From assembly GCF_001945365.1 (NCBI RefSeq), contig NZ_MSTQ01000005.1, positions 124,001 to 188,000 on the forward strand: 64,000 nt of DNA, written 5' to 3'. Both the position numbers and the translations under genes were made by a program. The stretch comes from Pseudomonas reinekei. GTDB taxonomy: Bacteria; Pseudomonadota; Gammaproteobacteria; Pseudomonadales; Pseudomonadaceae. Shown here in pieces: positions 34,007 through 43,695 of this stretch (position 1 is its first letter; every line of letters starts with the position of its first letter). The notes under the pieces were generated by a model. That model saw nothing but the letters and a program-made list of their open reading frames with translations. It was not told the origin of the DNA and made no database searches.

Positions 34007-35014
34007 ATGGAAATCAATAGCATACCCAGCATCGGCCGAATCAAGACACCAAGTCACTTCAGGGATCAAATATCGAAAGAAAAAACAATCACCCTTGACT
34101 TCAGTTATTTGACCGGCGTGATTGAATCCTGGTGGAAAAAGAACGCCCAACTAGATACACACACCTTAAAAACACAATTAATCAACCTCCTCTTAACCTA
34201 TCTGCACGCTGAAGATACTTTCCATTTCGACAAAGTAGGTCTGGCCGATGGGTGCGCAGCCGTCTGCATAAAAGATGTATTCAAACTTGACTCACCAAAA
34301 CTCGCTTTAACTGTGCATGAAGCACTGGCCGACTTATTTCATCTCACAGACATAAAATACGACTACGAAGAGCACAAAGCACTGTACCTAAAACCCTCTG
34401 CAGAAATGTATCGGGAATGGGGCAATGGCCATGGCGATATCACACCACACTCCGATGATTTGTATGAAAACTTGAATGTCGATTACCTGGCCCTGACCGT
34501 TTGCCGTGACATCACAAAAACCCCCACTGCCTATTACTTCCCAAGCGATCTGCTTTGCGATTTGAACGATGACGAAATAACCGAATTACTGACTATGCAA
34601 GCAACGTTCATTTCCGGCAAAAACGTTAGCGGCCTGAAAGAGCGGGTTCGTCGCGTGGTTGAATTTTCCGAGCTCTACGGTTTCCATTTTTCGCTGGATT
34701 TCCGCATTGACTCTGAAAATGGTGAGCGAATGCGCGCAAAACATGGCGGTCAACATGTGCTAGACAAAATCCGAGCCGGTTTGCCAAACGCAAAACACCA
34801 TGTTTCAACAGCTGAAACCGGTACGTTCCTGATCGTAGCCAACCACAAGATACTGCATGCCCGGCCGATGCTGAATATGGATGCCAATGAGGCTCGTGAT
34901 CAAGCTCACAACTCAACATTCAGCACAACGCCAAGATTATTGTTCCGAAGCAAAGGTCCCAGGAAGCACTACTTCCCGCTGGATGAAACAACCTATACAG
35001 CGGAGGCCCATTGA
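34007..35014 (+). CDS. Clavaminate-synthase-like Fe(II)/2-oxoglutarate oxygenase (putative amino-acid hydroxylase)
   Basis: 335-aa enzyme, AT-rich compared with its neighbours. Iron ligands are readable: H148-S-D150 in ITPHSDDLYENLNVDYLAL and distal H284 in NHKILHARPML, with R310/R314 in TTPRLLFRSKGP as the likely 2-oxoglutarate arginine. This layout resembles the clavaminate synthase / free amino-acid beta-hydroxylase group (AsnO, VioC), though those usually have HxE. AGGAG lies 8 bases before ATG. Its stop overlaps the start of an AzlC-type permease (TGATG), so it is co-translated with a putative amino-acid exporter. The substrate is unknown; a free amino acid is the natural guess. Confidence 0.78.
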   Translation: MEINSIPSIGRIKTPSHFRDQISKEKTITLDFSYLTGVIESWWKKNAQLDTHTLKTQLINLLLTYLHAEDTFHFDKVGLADGCAAVCIKDVFKLDSPKLALTVHEALADLFHLTDIKYDYEEHKALYLKPSAEMYREWGNGHGDITPHSDDLYENLNVDYLALTVCRDITKTPTAYYFPSDLLCDLNDDEITELLTMQATFISGKNVSGLKERVRRVVEFSELYGFHFSLDFRIDSENGERMRAKHGGQHVLDKIRAGLPNAKHHVSTAETGTFLIVANHKILHARPMLNMDANEARDQAHNSTFSTTPRLLFRSKGPRKHYFPLDETTYTAEAH

Positions 35015-35739
35015 TGGCGACTCCGGATACGCTCATTCGATCCTCGGCCGCCAGCGTTTTTATTGAAGGGGCACGCGACGCAATTACCTTTGGTGTCGCA
35101 TTCATTTTCCTCTACTTATCCATAGGCCTTTTAAGCGCGACGCAATCGCTATCGTTGAGCCAGGCGCTGGCAACAACTCTGTTGATATTTTCCACGCCAC
35201 TGCAATTTCTACTAATACAAAGCTATAACGACGGGTGGATATTGCTTCCTATCATCGTGGCACTCAACGCTCGCTTTGTATTACTTTCCGCCACACTTGC
35301 CCCCTATATCAGGAACACTTCCACCCTGAAAACCATAGTGTCCTTGATTCTGATCACACCTTCGATATTCACGGGGTGCGTCACTCGATTCAAACGCAAG
35401 GCCGATCATCCCTTTACCTACATGATCGGCCTGGGTCTTCCCATATTCGGCATATCGATCATCTGCACCTACATCGGTTTCATCGCCGGCGCAGAGTTCA
35501 CCTCTCCGGTCATCTACGCAGCGATGACACTGTTGTTGCCTCTGCAATTCACCGCATTGGCCGGCAAACATTGGCCTCATTATTCGGAAGTATCGAGTTA
35601 CTGGCTTGGTTTTATCGGTGCACCATTATTGGTCTATCTATTCAAGGACTACAGTTTGCTCTGCACGCCTTTCATTATCGGCGGATTGATCGTGCTGATT
35701 GAAAACAACTACAAAAAGCGCGAAGGCGTAACCCCATGA
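35014..35739 (+). CDS. AzlC-family amino-acid exporter, large subunit
   Basis: 241-aa membrane protein with six or more hydrophobic helices. The family start GARDAITFGVAFIFLYLSIG corresponds to the GxRDxxPF motif of AzlC/YgaZ; later NARFVLLSATLAPYIR matches the usual N-x-R-x3-x-A-x-x-L-AP-Y region. AzlCD/YgaZH pairs export branched-chain amino acids or analogues. GGAGG at 35002-35006 sets the start. Overlaps the oxygenase stop and the azlD-like start (ATGA at 35736). Confidence 0.8.
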   Translation: MATPDTLIRSSAASVFIEGARDAITFGVAFIFLYLSIGLLSATQSLSLSQALATTLLIFSTPLQFLLIQSYNDGWILLPIIVALNARFVLLSATLAPYIRNTSTLKTIVSLILITPSIFTGCVTRFKRKADHPFTYMIGLGLPIFGISIICTYIGFIAGAEFTSPVIYAAMTLLLPLQFTALAGKHWPHYSEVSSYWLGFIGAPLLVYLFKDYSLLCTPFIIGGLIVLIENNYKKREGVTP

Positions 35740-36080
35740 CAATCTGGCTTCTTATCGCATTTTCCGCCCTGACCGCCTTTGCATTTCGTGCCCTGCCTTT
35801 TGCCTTCAAAAACAGCGCCGCGCTCACCCATACCCAAGGTTCCTTTTATCGATTCATCAGCTACAGCGCACAGGCAATGTTGGGTGTCATCATTTACGAC
35901 ACGGCATTCAACAAAAAGGATGCGCTAACCCTGTTGCAGCAATTTGAACCGCTGGATGCGCTGAAGCTGGTTTTGCTGGTCGGCACCTTCATAGCCGTCG
36001 CGAAAACAAGGAAAATCCTGCCTGCTTTTTTTGCAAGCCTGTTCATTTATGTCGCAGCTTTCGTCTATCTGAACGGCTGA
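35736..36080 (+). CDS. AzlD-family small membrane subunit
   Basis: 114-aa hydrophobic protein with four predicted helices (WLLIAFSALTAFAFRALPFAF; FISYSAQAMLGVIIYDTAF; ALKLVLLVGTFIAVAKTRK; ILPAFFASLFIYVAAFVYL). The ATxxxRxLPF-like start and size fit AzlD/YgaH, the required partner of AzlC. Translationally coupled to it. Closes the three-gene cassette; no terminator seen after it. Confidence 0.78.
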   Translation: MTIWLLIAFSALTAFAFRALPFAFKNSAALTHTQGSFYRFISYSAQAMLGVIIYDTAFNKKDALTLLQQFEPLDALKLVLLVGTFIAVAKTRKILPAFFASLFIYVAAFVYLNG

Positions 36081-36306
36081 TCGCAGGTCTTTGCCTGACA
36101 GTGGAATTGATCGCGAGCAAGCTGCAACGCCTGTTCGCGAACACAATCAGTAGCCAACTCGTCTCCCGTCGAGCGTACTTCGCAATCCTTTCCTCCATTG
36201 CTCCGACCTTGATACTCCCCCCTTCGCAGGCCTAATCTAGCGCCACGCAATCGTTTCCCCCCTCGCTGCAACGCGTCACCGTCACTCCATACAAGGAGGT
36301 TCCCGA

Positions 36307-37749
36307 ATGTTCGATTTCCATCCCCAACTCAAGCAGCGTTTTGCTGCCTTGCGCACGGGCGCTGAATTCTTTTCCCTGCGTTATGTGCGCGAGTCCGGCC
36401 AGTACCTGTCGGTGCGCAAGAACGTCGCCGAACCGCCAAGCCTGAGCCGTGACGAAGGGGCGATGTTGACCGTTCGGGTCAACGGTGTCGAAGCCTATGC
36501 CGCGACCAATGACGTGTCGCAACAAGGCCTGCAGGCCGCGCTCGAGCGTGCCGAACAGCAGGCCCGACGGCTCAAGCCTCACGCGCTGCTGGACCTGAGC
36601 GAGCAAAACGTTTCCAGCGACCGTGCCGATTACTTTTCACCCAACCTCGATCAGCCCTTTCCGTCCCTGAGCGACTGCTACGCCTTGCTCAGTGCCGAAT
36701 CCGCTTCCGTGCCCAAAGACGAGCGCCTGGTGAACTGGCAGGTGAGCATCGGCATCACTCATGTCGAGCAGATTTACCTCAGCAGTGCCGGCGCCGAACT
36801 GCGTCAGGCACAGCGCTTCGTCTACCCCGGCCTCGATGTCACCGCCTACGACGGCAATGACAGTCAGACCCGCACCCTGGGCCGGGAGAACTTCGGCCAA
36901 CAGGGCGGTTTCGATGTCATCAGCCGCTGCGGGCTGATTGGCGCAGGGGTGAAAATCGCCGATCAGGCCCTGCAATTGCTGCTGGCGCCGAACACGCCGC
37001 AAGGTCCGCGCGACCTGCTGTTGATGCCCGACCAGATGATGCTGCAGATCCACGAATCCATCGGCCACCCGCTGGAACTGGACCGCATCCTCGGCGACGA
37101 GCGCAATTACGCGGGCACCAGCTTCGTCAAGGCTCAGGACTTCGGGCGCCTGCAATACGGCTCGAAGTTGCTCAACGTGACGTTCGACCCGAACATCCCC
37201 GAGCAGCTCGCCAGCTATGGCCATGACGATGACGGCACGGCCGCCAGCAAACAGTTCCTGATCCGCGAAGGCTTGCTACTGCGCCCGCTGGGTGGAGCGC
37301 TGTCGCAATTCCGCGCAGGCATGGACGGCGTCGCCAACAGCCGCGCCTGCGGCTGGAACCGTCCGCCGATCGACCGGATGGCCAACCTCAACATCGAACC
37401 AGGCGATCAGCCGCTGGAACAGCTGGTCGGCAATATCGAGCACGGCATTCTGATGAGCACCAACCGTTCCTGGTCCATCGACGATGCGCGCAACAAATTC
37501 CAGTTCGGCTGCGAATGGGGTCAGTTGATCGAAAACGGTGAACTCAAGGGCGTGGTGAAAAACCCTAATTACCGGGCGATTTCCGCACAGTTCTGGAAGA
37601 GCCTCAGCGCCGTCGGCGATGCCAGCACGTTCAAGGTCCTTGGCACACCCAACTGCGGCAAGGGCGAGCCGAATCAGGTGATCCGCGTCGGTCACGCTTC
37701 ACCCGCCTGCGTGTTCAGCCATGTTGATGTGTTCGGGGGAGATGCCTGA
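36307..37749 (+). CDS. TldD-like metalloprotease, first of a paralogous pair
   Basis: 480-aa TldD/PmbA family protein. The metal-site motif HExxxH is present as HESIGHPLELDRILGDE (H249, E250, H254), and the C-terminal PNCGKGEPNQVIRVGHASP includes the cysteine associated with the TldD zinc site. AAGGAGG precedes ATG. Standard TldD/PmbA act together on unfolded or antitoxin peptides and on RiPP precursors such as microcin B17. The gene overlaps the following partner gene (TGATG). Divergence in length and surrounding genes suggests a second set besides the housekeeping tldD and pmbA; that needs the rest of the genome. Confidence 0.83.
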   Translation: MFDFHPQLKQRFAALRTGAEFFSLRYVRESGQYLSVRKNVAEPPSLSRDEGAMLTVRVNGVEAYAATNDVSQQGLQAALERAEQQARRLKPHALLDLSEQNVSSDRADYFSPNLDQPFPSLSDCYALLSAESASVPKDERLVNWQVSIGITHVEQIYLSSAGAELRQAQRFVYPGLDVTAYDGNDSQTRTLGRENFGQQGGFDVISRCGLIGAGVKIADQALQLLLAPNTPQGPRDLLLMPDQMMLQIHESIGHPLELDRILGDERNYAGTSFVKAQDFGRLQYGSKLLNVTFDPNIPEQLASYGHDDDGTAASKQFLIREGLLLRPLGGALSQFRAGMDGVANSRACGWNRPPIDRMANLNIEPGDQPLEQLVGNIEHGILMSTNRSWSIDDARNKFQFGCEWGQLIENGELKGVVKNPNYRAISAQFWKSLSAVGDASTFKVLGTPNCGKGEPNQVIRVGHASPACVFSHVDVFGGDA

Positions 37750-39098
37750 TGACCACTTTCACGAGCGCCGCAAAAGCCCAGGTCGAATCGTTCAAGGCCC
37801 TGGTCACCGGATTGCGTGCAGCCCTGCGCGAACCGGAACAGTTCACCCTCAGTTACGCGGCCGAGTCGTCGGCCTTCGTGCGTTTCAACCATGCCAAGGT
37901 GCGGCAGGCCGGGCACGTGCAGCAGGCGAGCATCGGTTTGAAACTGATCAACGAGGGCCGTCACGCCGACCTGCAAATCACCCTGGCGGACGATCCGCAA
38001 GTCGACCTTCAGCGCCTGACCGAAGGTTTGCAACAGCTGCGTGAAACCTTGCCGCTGCTGCCGAAGGACCCGTACCTGCTGCTCAACTACAACGGCTGGC
38101 AAAGCCAGAACGTGCAGGAGCATCCACTGCCGGACACCGGGCAAGTGATCGACGAAATCACCTGCGCCGCTGAAGGGCTGGACCTGGTCGGGTTTTATGC
38201 CGCCGGGCCGATCAGTCGTGGTTTTGCGAGTTCCGCCGGGGCGTTTGGCTGGCATCAGGCCAACAGTTTCAACTTCGACTTCAGCCTGTTCCATGAAAAC
38301 GCTCAGGCCGTGAAAGCCAGCTATGCCGGGAATGACTGGAGCAGCGAAGGTTTTGCCAAGCGCTTCCAGCAGGCCCGCGAGCAACTTGAATTTCTGGGGC
38401 GTCCGTTGCGCACATTGCCGCCGGGGCAGTACCGCGCTTATCTCGCCCCCGCTGCGCTGGAGGAGATTATGGGCATGCTGTGCTGGGGCGGTTTTTCCGC
38501 ACAGTCGGTTGCCAGTAAGAGCAGCCCGCTGCAGAAGCTGTACGCGGGCGATCAGACGTTCAGTCCACTGGTTTCGCTGGATGAGAAGGTCAGTGGCTCG
38601 CTCAGCCCGGCGTTTTCCGACGAGGGTTACCCGCGCAGTGATTTGCGCTTGATTGTCGAAGGCAAGGCCGGCGCGCAAATGGTCGGCTCGCGCAGCGCCG
38701 CCGAATACGGCCTGACCGCCAACGGTGCCAGCGGCAGCGAATCGCCGAGTGCGTTGAACTTGCAGGCCGGGGATTTGCCTGAGGCAGACGTGCTCAAGCA
38801 ACTCGGCACCGGTCTGTACATCAGCAACCTGTGGTACTTGAACTTCTCGGATCAACCGGCGGCTCGCCTGACCGGCATGACCCGGTTTGCGACGTTCTGG
38901 GTCGAGAACGGCGAGATACAGGCGCCGGTCAGCACCATGCGTTTCGATGACAGTGCCTTCAGCCTGCTCGGTTCGCAGCTGGAAGCGCTGACTCAGGAAC
39001 GCGAGATGCTGTTGTCGGCGAGTACCTATAGCCAGCGGGCGACGGCTTCGGCGTTGTTGCCCGGGGCGCTGGTCAGCAAACTCACCTTGACCCTGTAA
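37749..39098 (+). CDS. PmbA/TldE-like partner protein
   Basis: 449-aa second member of the TldD/PmbA family. It lacks the HExxxH motif, as expected for the PmbA-type subunit which does not hold the metal. Family features: SSAFVRFNHAKVRQAGHVQQ in the N-terminal domain, and GLYISNLWYLNFSDQPAARLTGMTRFATFWVENGEIQAPV near the C-terminus, the usual ITxxxxxNFxDxxxxxxTGxTRxGTFxIENGxI pattern. Overlaps the preceding TldD-like gene, supporting a heterodimeric protease. Confidence 0.83.
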   Translation: MTTFTSAAKAQVESFKALVTGLRAALREPEQFTLSYAAESSAFVRFNHAKVRQAGHVQQASIGLKLINEGRHADLQITLADDPQVDLQRLTEGLQQLRETLPLLPKDPYLLLNYNGWQSQNVQEHPLPDTGQVIDEITCAAEGLDLVGFYAAGPISRGFASSAGAFGWHQANSFNFDFSLFHENAQAVKASYAGNDWSSEGFAKRFQQAREQLEFLGRPLRTLPPGQYRAYLAPAALEEIMGMLCWGGFSAQSVASKSSPLQKLYAGDQTFSPLVSLDEKVSGSLSPAFSDEGYPRSDLRLIVEGKAGAQMVGSRSAAEYGLTANGASGSESPSALNLQAGDLPEADVLKQLGTGLYISNLWYLNFSDQPAARLTGMTRFATFWVENGEIQAPVSTMRFDDSAFSLLGSQLEALTQEREMLLSASTYSQRATASALLPGALVSKLTLTL

Positions 39099-39127
39099 AC
39101 ACGAAAAACCCCGGCACACCGGGAATC

Positions 39128-39218
39128 CTGTGGGAGCGAGCCTGCTCGCGATAGCGGTAGTTCAGTCGACGTTAATGTTGAATGAAAGGGCTCATCGCGA
39201 GCAGGCTCGCTCCCACAT
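39128..39218. repeat. REPIN
   Basis: Intact inverted pair between the PmbA-like gene and the MFS gene. Confidence 0.9.
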
Positions 39219-39251
39219 GGACTGCGATCACTTCAACCTCCAAGAGGTCCC

Positions 39252-40679
39252 ATGCCCAATCGCCCGCCTCTCGACCCTGTCACCGCCCGCTGGGTGCCGT
39301 GGGTCGTCGCCATTGCGTTTTTCATGCAGTCCCTCGACGGGACGATCCTCAACACCGCCCTGCCGGCCATGGCTCGCGACCTGGCTGAAGATCCGCTGCG
39401 CATGCAGGGTGTGATCATCGCCTACATGCTTACGGTCGCCTTGCTGATTCCCGCCTCTGGCTGGATCGCCGACCGCTTTGGCACCAAAAAAATCTTCTTC
39501 AGTGCGATTCTGCTGTTCAGCCTCGGCTCACTGCTCTGCGCATTGTCGACCAGCTTGACCCAGTTGATCGGCGCCCGGGTGATTCAAGGCCTGGGCGGCG
39601 CGTTGATGCTACCGGTCGGGCGGCTGGTGGTGCTGCGTGCCTACCCGCGTTCGGAACTGGTGCGGATCATGGGCTTCATCACCATTCCCGGCCTGCTCGG
39701 TCCGCTGATCGGCCCGACCATGGGCGGCTGGATGGTGGAGTTCCTGACCTGGCACTGGATCTTCCTGATCAACCTGCCGGTGGGCCTGATCGGTTGCTAC
39801 GCCGTGTGGAAATTCATCCCCGACCTGCGCGGTTCCGAGCGCACGCGCTTCGATAGCCTGGGCTTCTTGCTGTTCGGCGCGGCGATGATTCTGATCACCG
39901 TCGCCATGGAGGGTCTGGGCGAATTGCACCTGCCGCACCTGCGGGTGATGTTGCTGTTGTTCGGCGGCATGGCGTGTCTGGCGGCGTATTGGCTGCGCGC
40001 CGGGCACATCGACAATCCATTGTTCGCGCCGTCGCTGTTCAGGACCCGGACCTTTGCCGTCGGGATTCTCGGCAACCTGTTCGCTCGCCTGGGCAGCGGT
40101 GCACTGCCATTCCTGGTGCCGTTGTTGCTGCAAGTGGCGCTCGGCTATTCGCCGTCCCAGGCCGGGATGAGCATGCTGCCACTGGCCGCTGCGGCGATGA
40201 TCGCCAAGTGGGTGGCGCGGCCAATGATTGAACGGTTGGGCTACCGCATCGTGCTGACCGGCAACACGCTGGCACTGGGGATCATGCTGGCGAGCATGGG
40301 GCTGGTCAGCGAGCAGACGCCGTACTGGCTGCTGCTGTGCCTGCTGGCAATTCTCGGTGCGATCAACTCCCTGCAGTTCACGGCAATGAACACCGTGACC
40401 CTGATCGACCTCGACGACGCCAGCGCCAGCAGCGGCAACAGCCTGCTGTCTGTGGTCGCACAATTGTCGTTGAGCCTTGGCGTTGCGTGCGCCGGTGCAT
40501 TGCTGGGCGGGTTCACGGCGGAGATTGGAAACGACGGTGTAGACACGGTTCTGGGTGCCTTCCAGCTTACATTCGTGACCGTTGGCATCATGGCGATGCT
40601 GGCGGCAACGATCTTTTCCCAGCTCTCAAAGGAAGACGGACGGCGCGTCAAACGTCCGGAACAGCACATCGAACCTTAG
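39252..40679 (+). CDS. MFS multidrug exporter, DHA2 family (MdtD-like)
   Basis: 475-aa inner-membrane protein. Motif LDGTILNTALPAMARDL near the start is the DHA2 signature; GWIADRFGTKKIFF is the conserved cytoplasmic loop 2-3 motif, and the helix-5 region GPLIGPTMGGWMVEFLTWHWIFLINLPVG is the antiporter motif C. Size fits MdtD/EmrB-like transporters. No membrane-fusion partner gene beside it. AGAGG precedes ATG. Probable proton-driven drug or metabolite export, substrate unknown. Confidence 0.88.
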   Translation: MPNRPPLDPVTARWVPWVVAIAFFMQSLDGTILNTALPAMARDLAEDPLRMQGVIIAYMLTVALLIPASGWIADRFGTKKIFFSAILLFSLGSLLCALSTSLTQLIGARVIQGLGGALMLPVGRLVVLRAYPRSELVRIMGFITIPGLLGPLIGPTMGGWMVEFLTWHWIFLINLPVGLIGCYAVWKFIPDLRGSERTRFDSLGFLLFGAAMILITVAMEGLGELHLPHLRVMLLLFGGMACLAAYWLRAGHIDNPLFAPSLFRTRTFAVGILGNLFARLGSGALPFLVPLLLQVALGYSPSQAGMSMLPLAAAAMIAKWVARPMIERLGYRIVLTGNTLALGIMLASMGLVSEQTPYWLLLCLLAILGAINSLQFTAMNTVTLIDLDDASASSGNSLLSVVAQLSLSLGVACAGALLGGFTAEIGNDGVDTVLGAFQLTFVTVGIMAMLAATIFSQLSKEDGRRVKRPEQHIEP

Positions 40680-40736
40680 GGCGAATGGCCATCGGACTGG
40701 TACACTGCGCGACATTTTGTTTTGCAGGCCAGTCCC

Positions 40737-42122
<1,386 letters not shown>

Positions 42123-42137
42123 GAGCAACGCATTCCC

Positions 42138-42229
42138 CTGTGGGAGCGAGCCTGCTCGCGAAGGCGGACTGTCAAACAACTTCTATGTTGAATGTGCAGT
42201 CCCCTTCGCGAGCAGGCTCGCTCCCACGG
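42138..42229. repeat. REPIN
   Basis: Intact inverted pair between dbpA and the HI0933-family gene. Confidence 0.9.
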
Positions 42230-42264
42230 TTTGTTTTGTGGTGAACCATCAAGAGGACACCGTT

Positions 42265-43443
42265 TTGCGCTCTACCGAAGTCGTGATCATTGGCGCTGGC
42301 GCCGCAGGGTTGATGTGTGCGCTGACTGCCGCCGGGCGCGGGCGCAAGGTGTTGTTGCTCGACCATGCGAACAAGGCGGGCAAGAAAATCCTGATGTCGG
42401 GCGGTGGCCGCTGCAATTTCACCAACATGTACACCGAACCGGGCAATTTTCTTTCGCAGAACGCGCATTTCTGCAAATCGGCGCTAGCCCGCTACACCCA
42501 GTGGGATTTTATCGGCATGGTCGCCAAGCACGGTGTGCCGTATCACGAGAAAAAACTCGGGCAGTTGTTCTGCGATAACAAATCCAGCGACATCCTCGAG
42601 ATGCTGCTCAACGAGTGCGATCAGGTCGGCGTGAGCCTGCACCTGGATACCTCGATCCAGACCATCGAGAAGCTCGAGAAGGGTTACTTGCTCGACACCA
42701 CCCTCGGCCAGGTGACGTGCGAATCCCTGGTGATCGCCACGGGCGGCCTGTCGATCCCGACCCTGGGCGCCACCGGTTTCGGCTATCAGGTGGCCAGGCA
42801 ATTTGGCCACGAATTGCTACCAACCCGCGCCGGCCTGGTGCCGTTCACCATCACCGATCAACTCAAGGAGCTGTGCAGCGAACTGTCCGGGACGTCGGTG
42901 GATTGCCTGGTGAGCTGCAACGACCAGAGCTTTCGCGAGAACATTCTGTTCACTCACCGCGGCCTCAGCGGCCCGGCGATTTTGCAGATTTCCTCGTTCT
43001 GGGAATCCGGCGATACCGTCGAGATCAATCTGATGCCGGACCATGATGTATCCGACTGGCTGCAACAGCAGCAAGCCGAGCGCCCCAACAGCGAGCTGAA
43101 AACCCTGCTTGGTGAAATTTTCACCAAGAAGATGGCCAATCTGTTGGCGGATAACTGGTTCGTCTCCAAACCGATGAAGCAGTACACCCACGCCGAAATC
43201 GCCGCCATCGCCGAAAAACTGGCGAGCTGGAAAGTCGTGCCGGCCGGCACCGAAGGCTATCGCACTGCCGAAGTGACATTGGGTGGTGTGGATACCAACG
43301 AAGTGTCCTCCAAGACCATGGAATCACTGAAAAGCCCTGGCCTGTATTTCATCGGCGAAGTGCTCGACGTGACCGGGCATCTGGGCGGCTTCAATTTCCA
43401 GTGGGCGTGGGCCTCGGGCTATGCGGCTGCGCAGTACGTCTGA
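42265..43443 (+). CDS. HI0933/YhiN-family flavoprotein (putative NAD(P)/FAD oxidoreductase)
   Basis: 392-aa flavoprotein. FAD site VVIIGAGAAGLMCALTAAGRGRKVLLLD, next KAGKKILMSGGGRCNFTN, the hallmark of the BaiN/YhiN/HI0933 family, and the C-terminal GLYFIGEVLDVTGHLGGFNFQWAWASGYAA. Start TTG at 42265 is chosen for AAGAGGA at 42251-42257; GTG codons at 42238 and 42241 have no such site. Function of the family is poorly known (some members act on bile-acid-like or tRNA substrates). Confidence 0.88.
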   Translation: MRSTEVVIIGAGAAGLMCALTAAGRGRKVLLLDHANKAGKKILMSGGGRCNFTNMYTEPGNFLSQNAHFCKSALARYTQWDFIGMVAKHGVPYHEKKLGQLFCDNKSSDILEMLLNECDQVGVSLHLDTSIQTIEKLEKGYLLDTTLGQVTCESLVIATGGLSIPTLGATGFGYQVARQFGHELLPTRAGLVPFTITDQLKELCSELSGTSVDCLVSCNDQSFRENILFTHRGLSGPAILQISSFWESGDTVEINLMPDHDVSDWLQQQQAERPNSELKTLLGEIFTKKMANLLADNWFVSKPMKQYTHAEIAAIAEKLASWKVVPAGTEGYRTAEVTLGGVDTNEVSSKTMESLKSPGLYFIGEVLDVTGHLGGFNFQWAWASGYAAAQYV

Positions 43444-43460
43444 CCAATGTCAATACAATC

Positions 43461-43555
43461 CCTGTGGGAGCAGGCTTGCCAGCGATGAGGCCGGTACATT
43501 CAACCTCTTTGTTGACTGTCAGGTCGCTATCGCTGGCAAGCCAGCTCCCACAAGG
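43461..43555. repeat. REPIN, mixed CCAGC/GCTGG type
   Basis: Inverted pair GGGAGCAGGCTTGCCAGCGA and CGCTGGCAAGCCAGCTCCC between the flavoprotein and YccS-like genes. Confidence 0.85.
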
Positions 43556-43695
43556 TTCTATATCAATCTCAAAGATCACGGTCGGCACAGGATCTCAAAG
43601 GAACAAATTTTGCTGTCTGATGTGATCGGCGCCATTGCGTCGGCGTCATTAGTGGCTCAATTTAGCGTCATTGCCTCGGAAGGCCCTCGCACTTC

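Noticed and set aside
39105..39125. Terminator after the PmbA-like gene
   Set aside because: The CCCGG/CCGGG stem is short, and the T-run is on the wrong strand for this gene.
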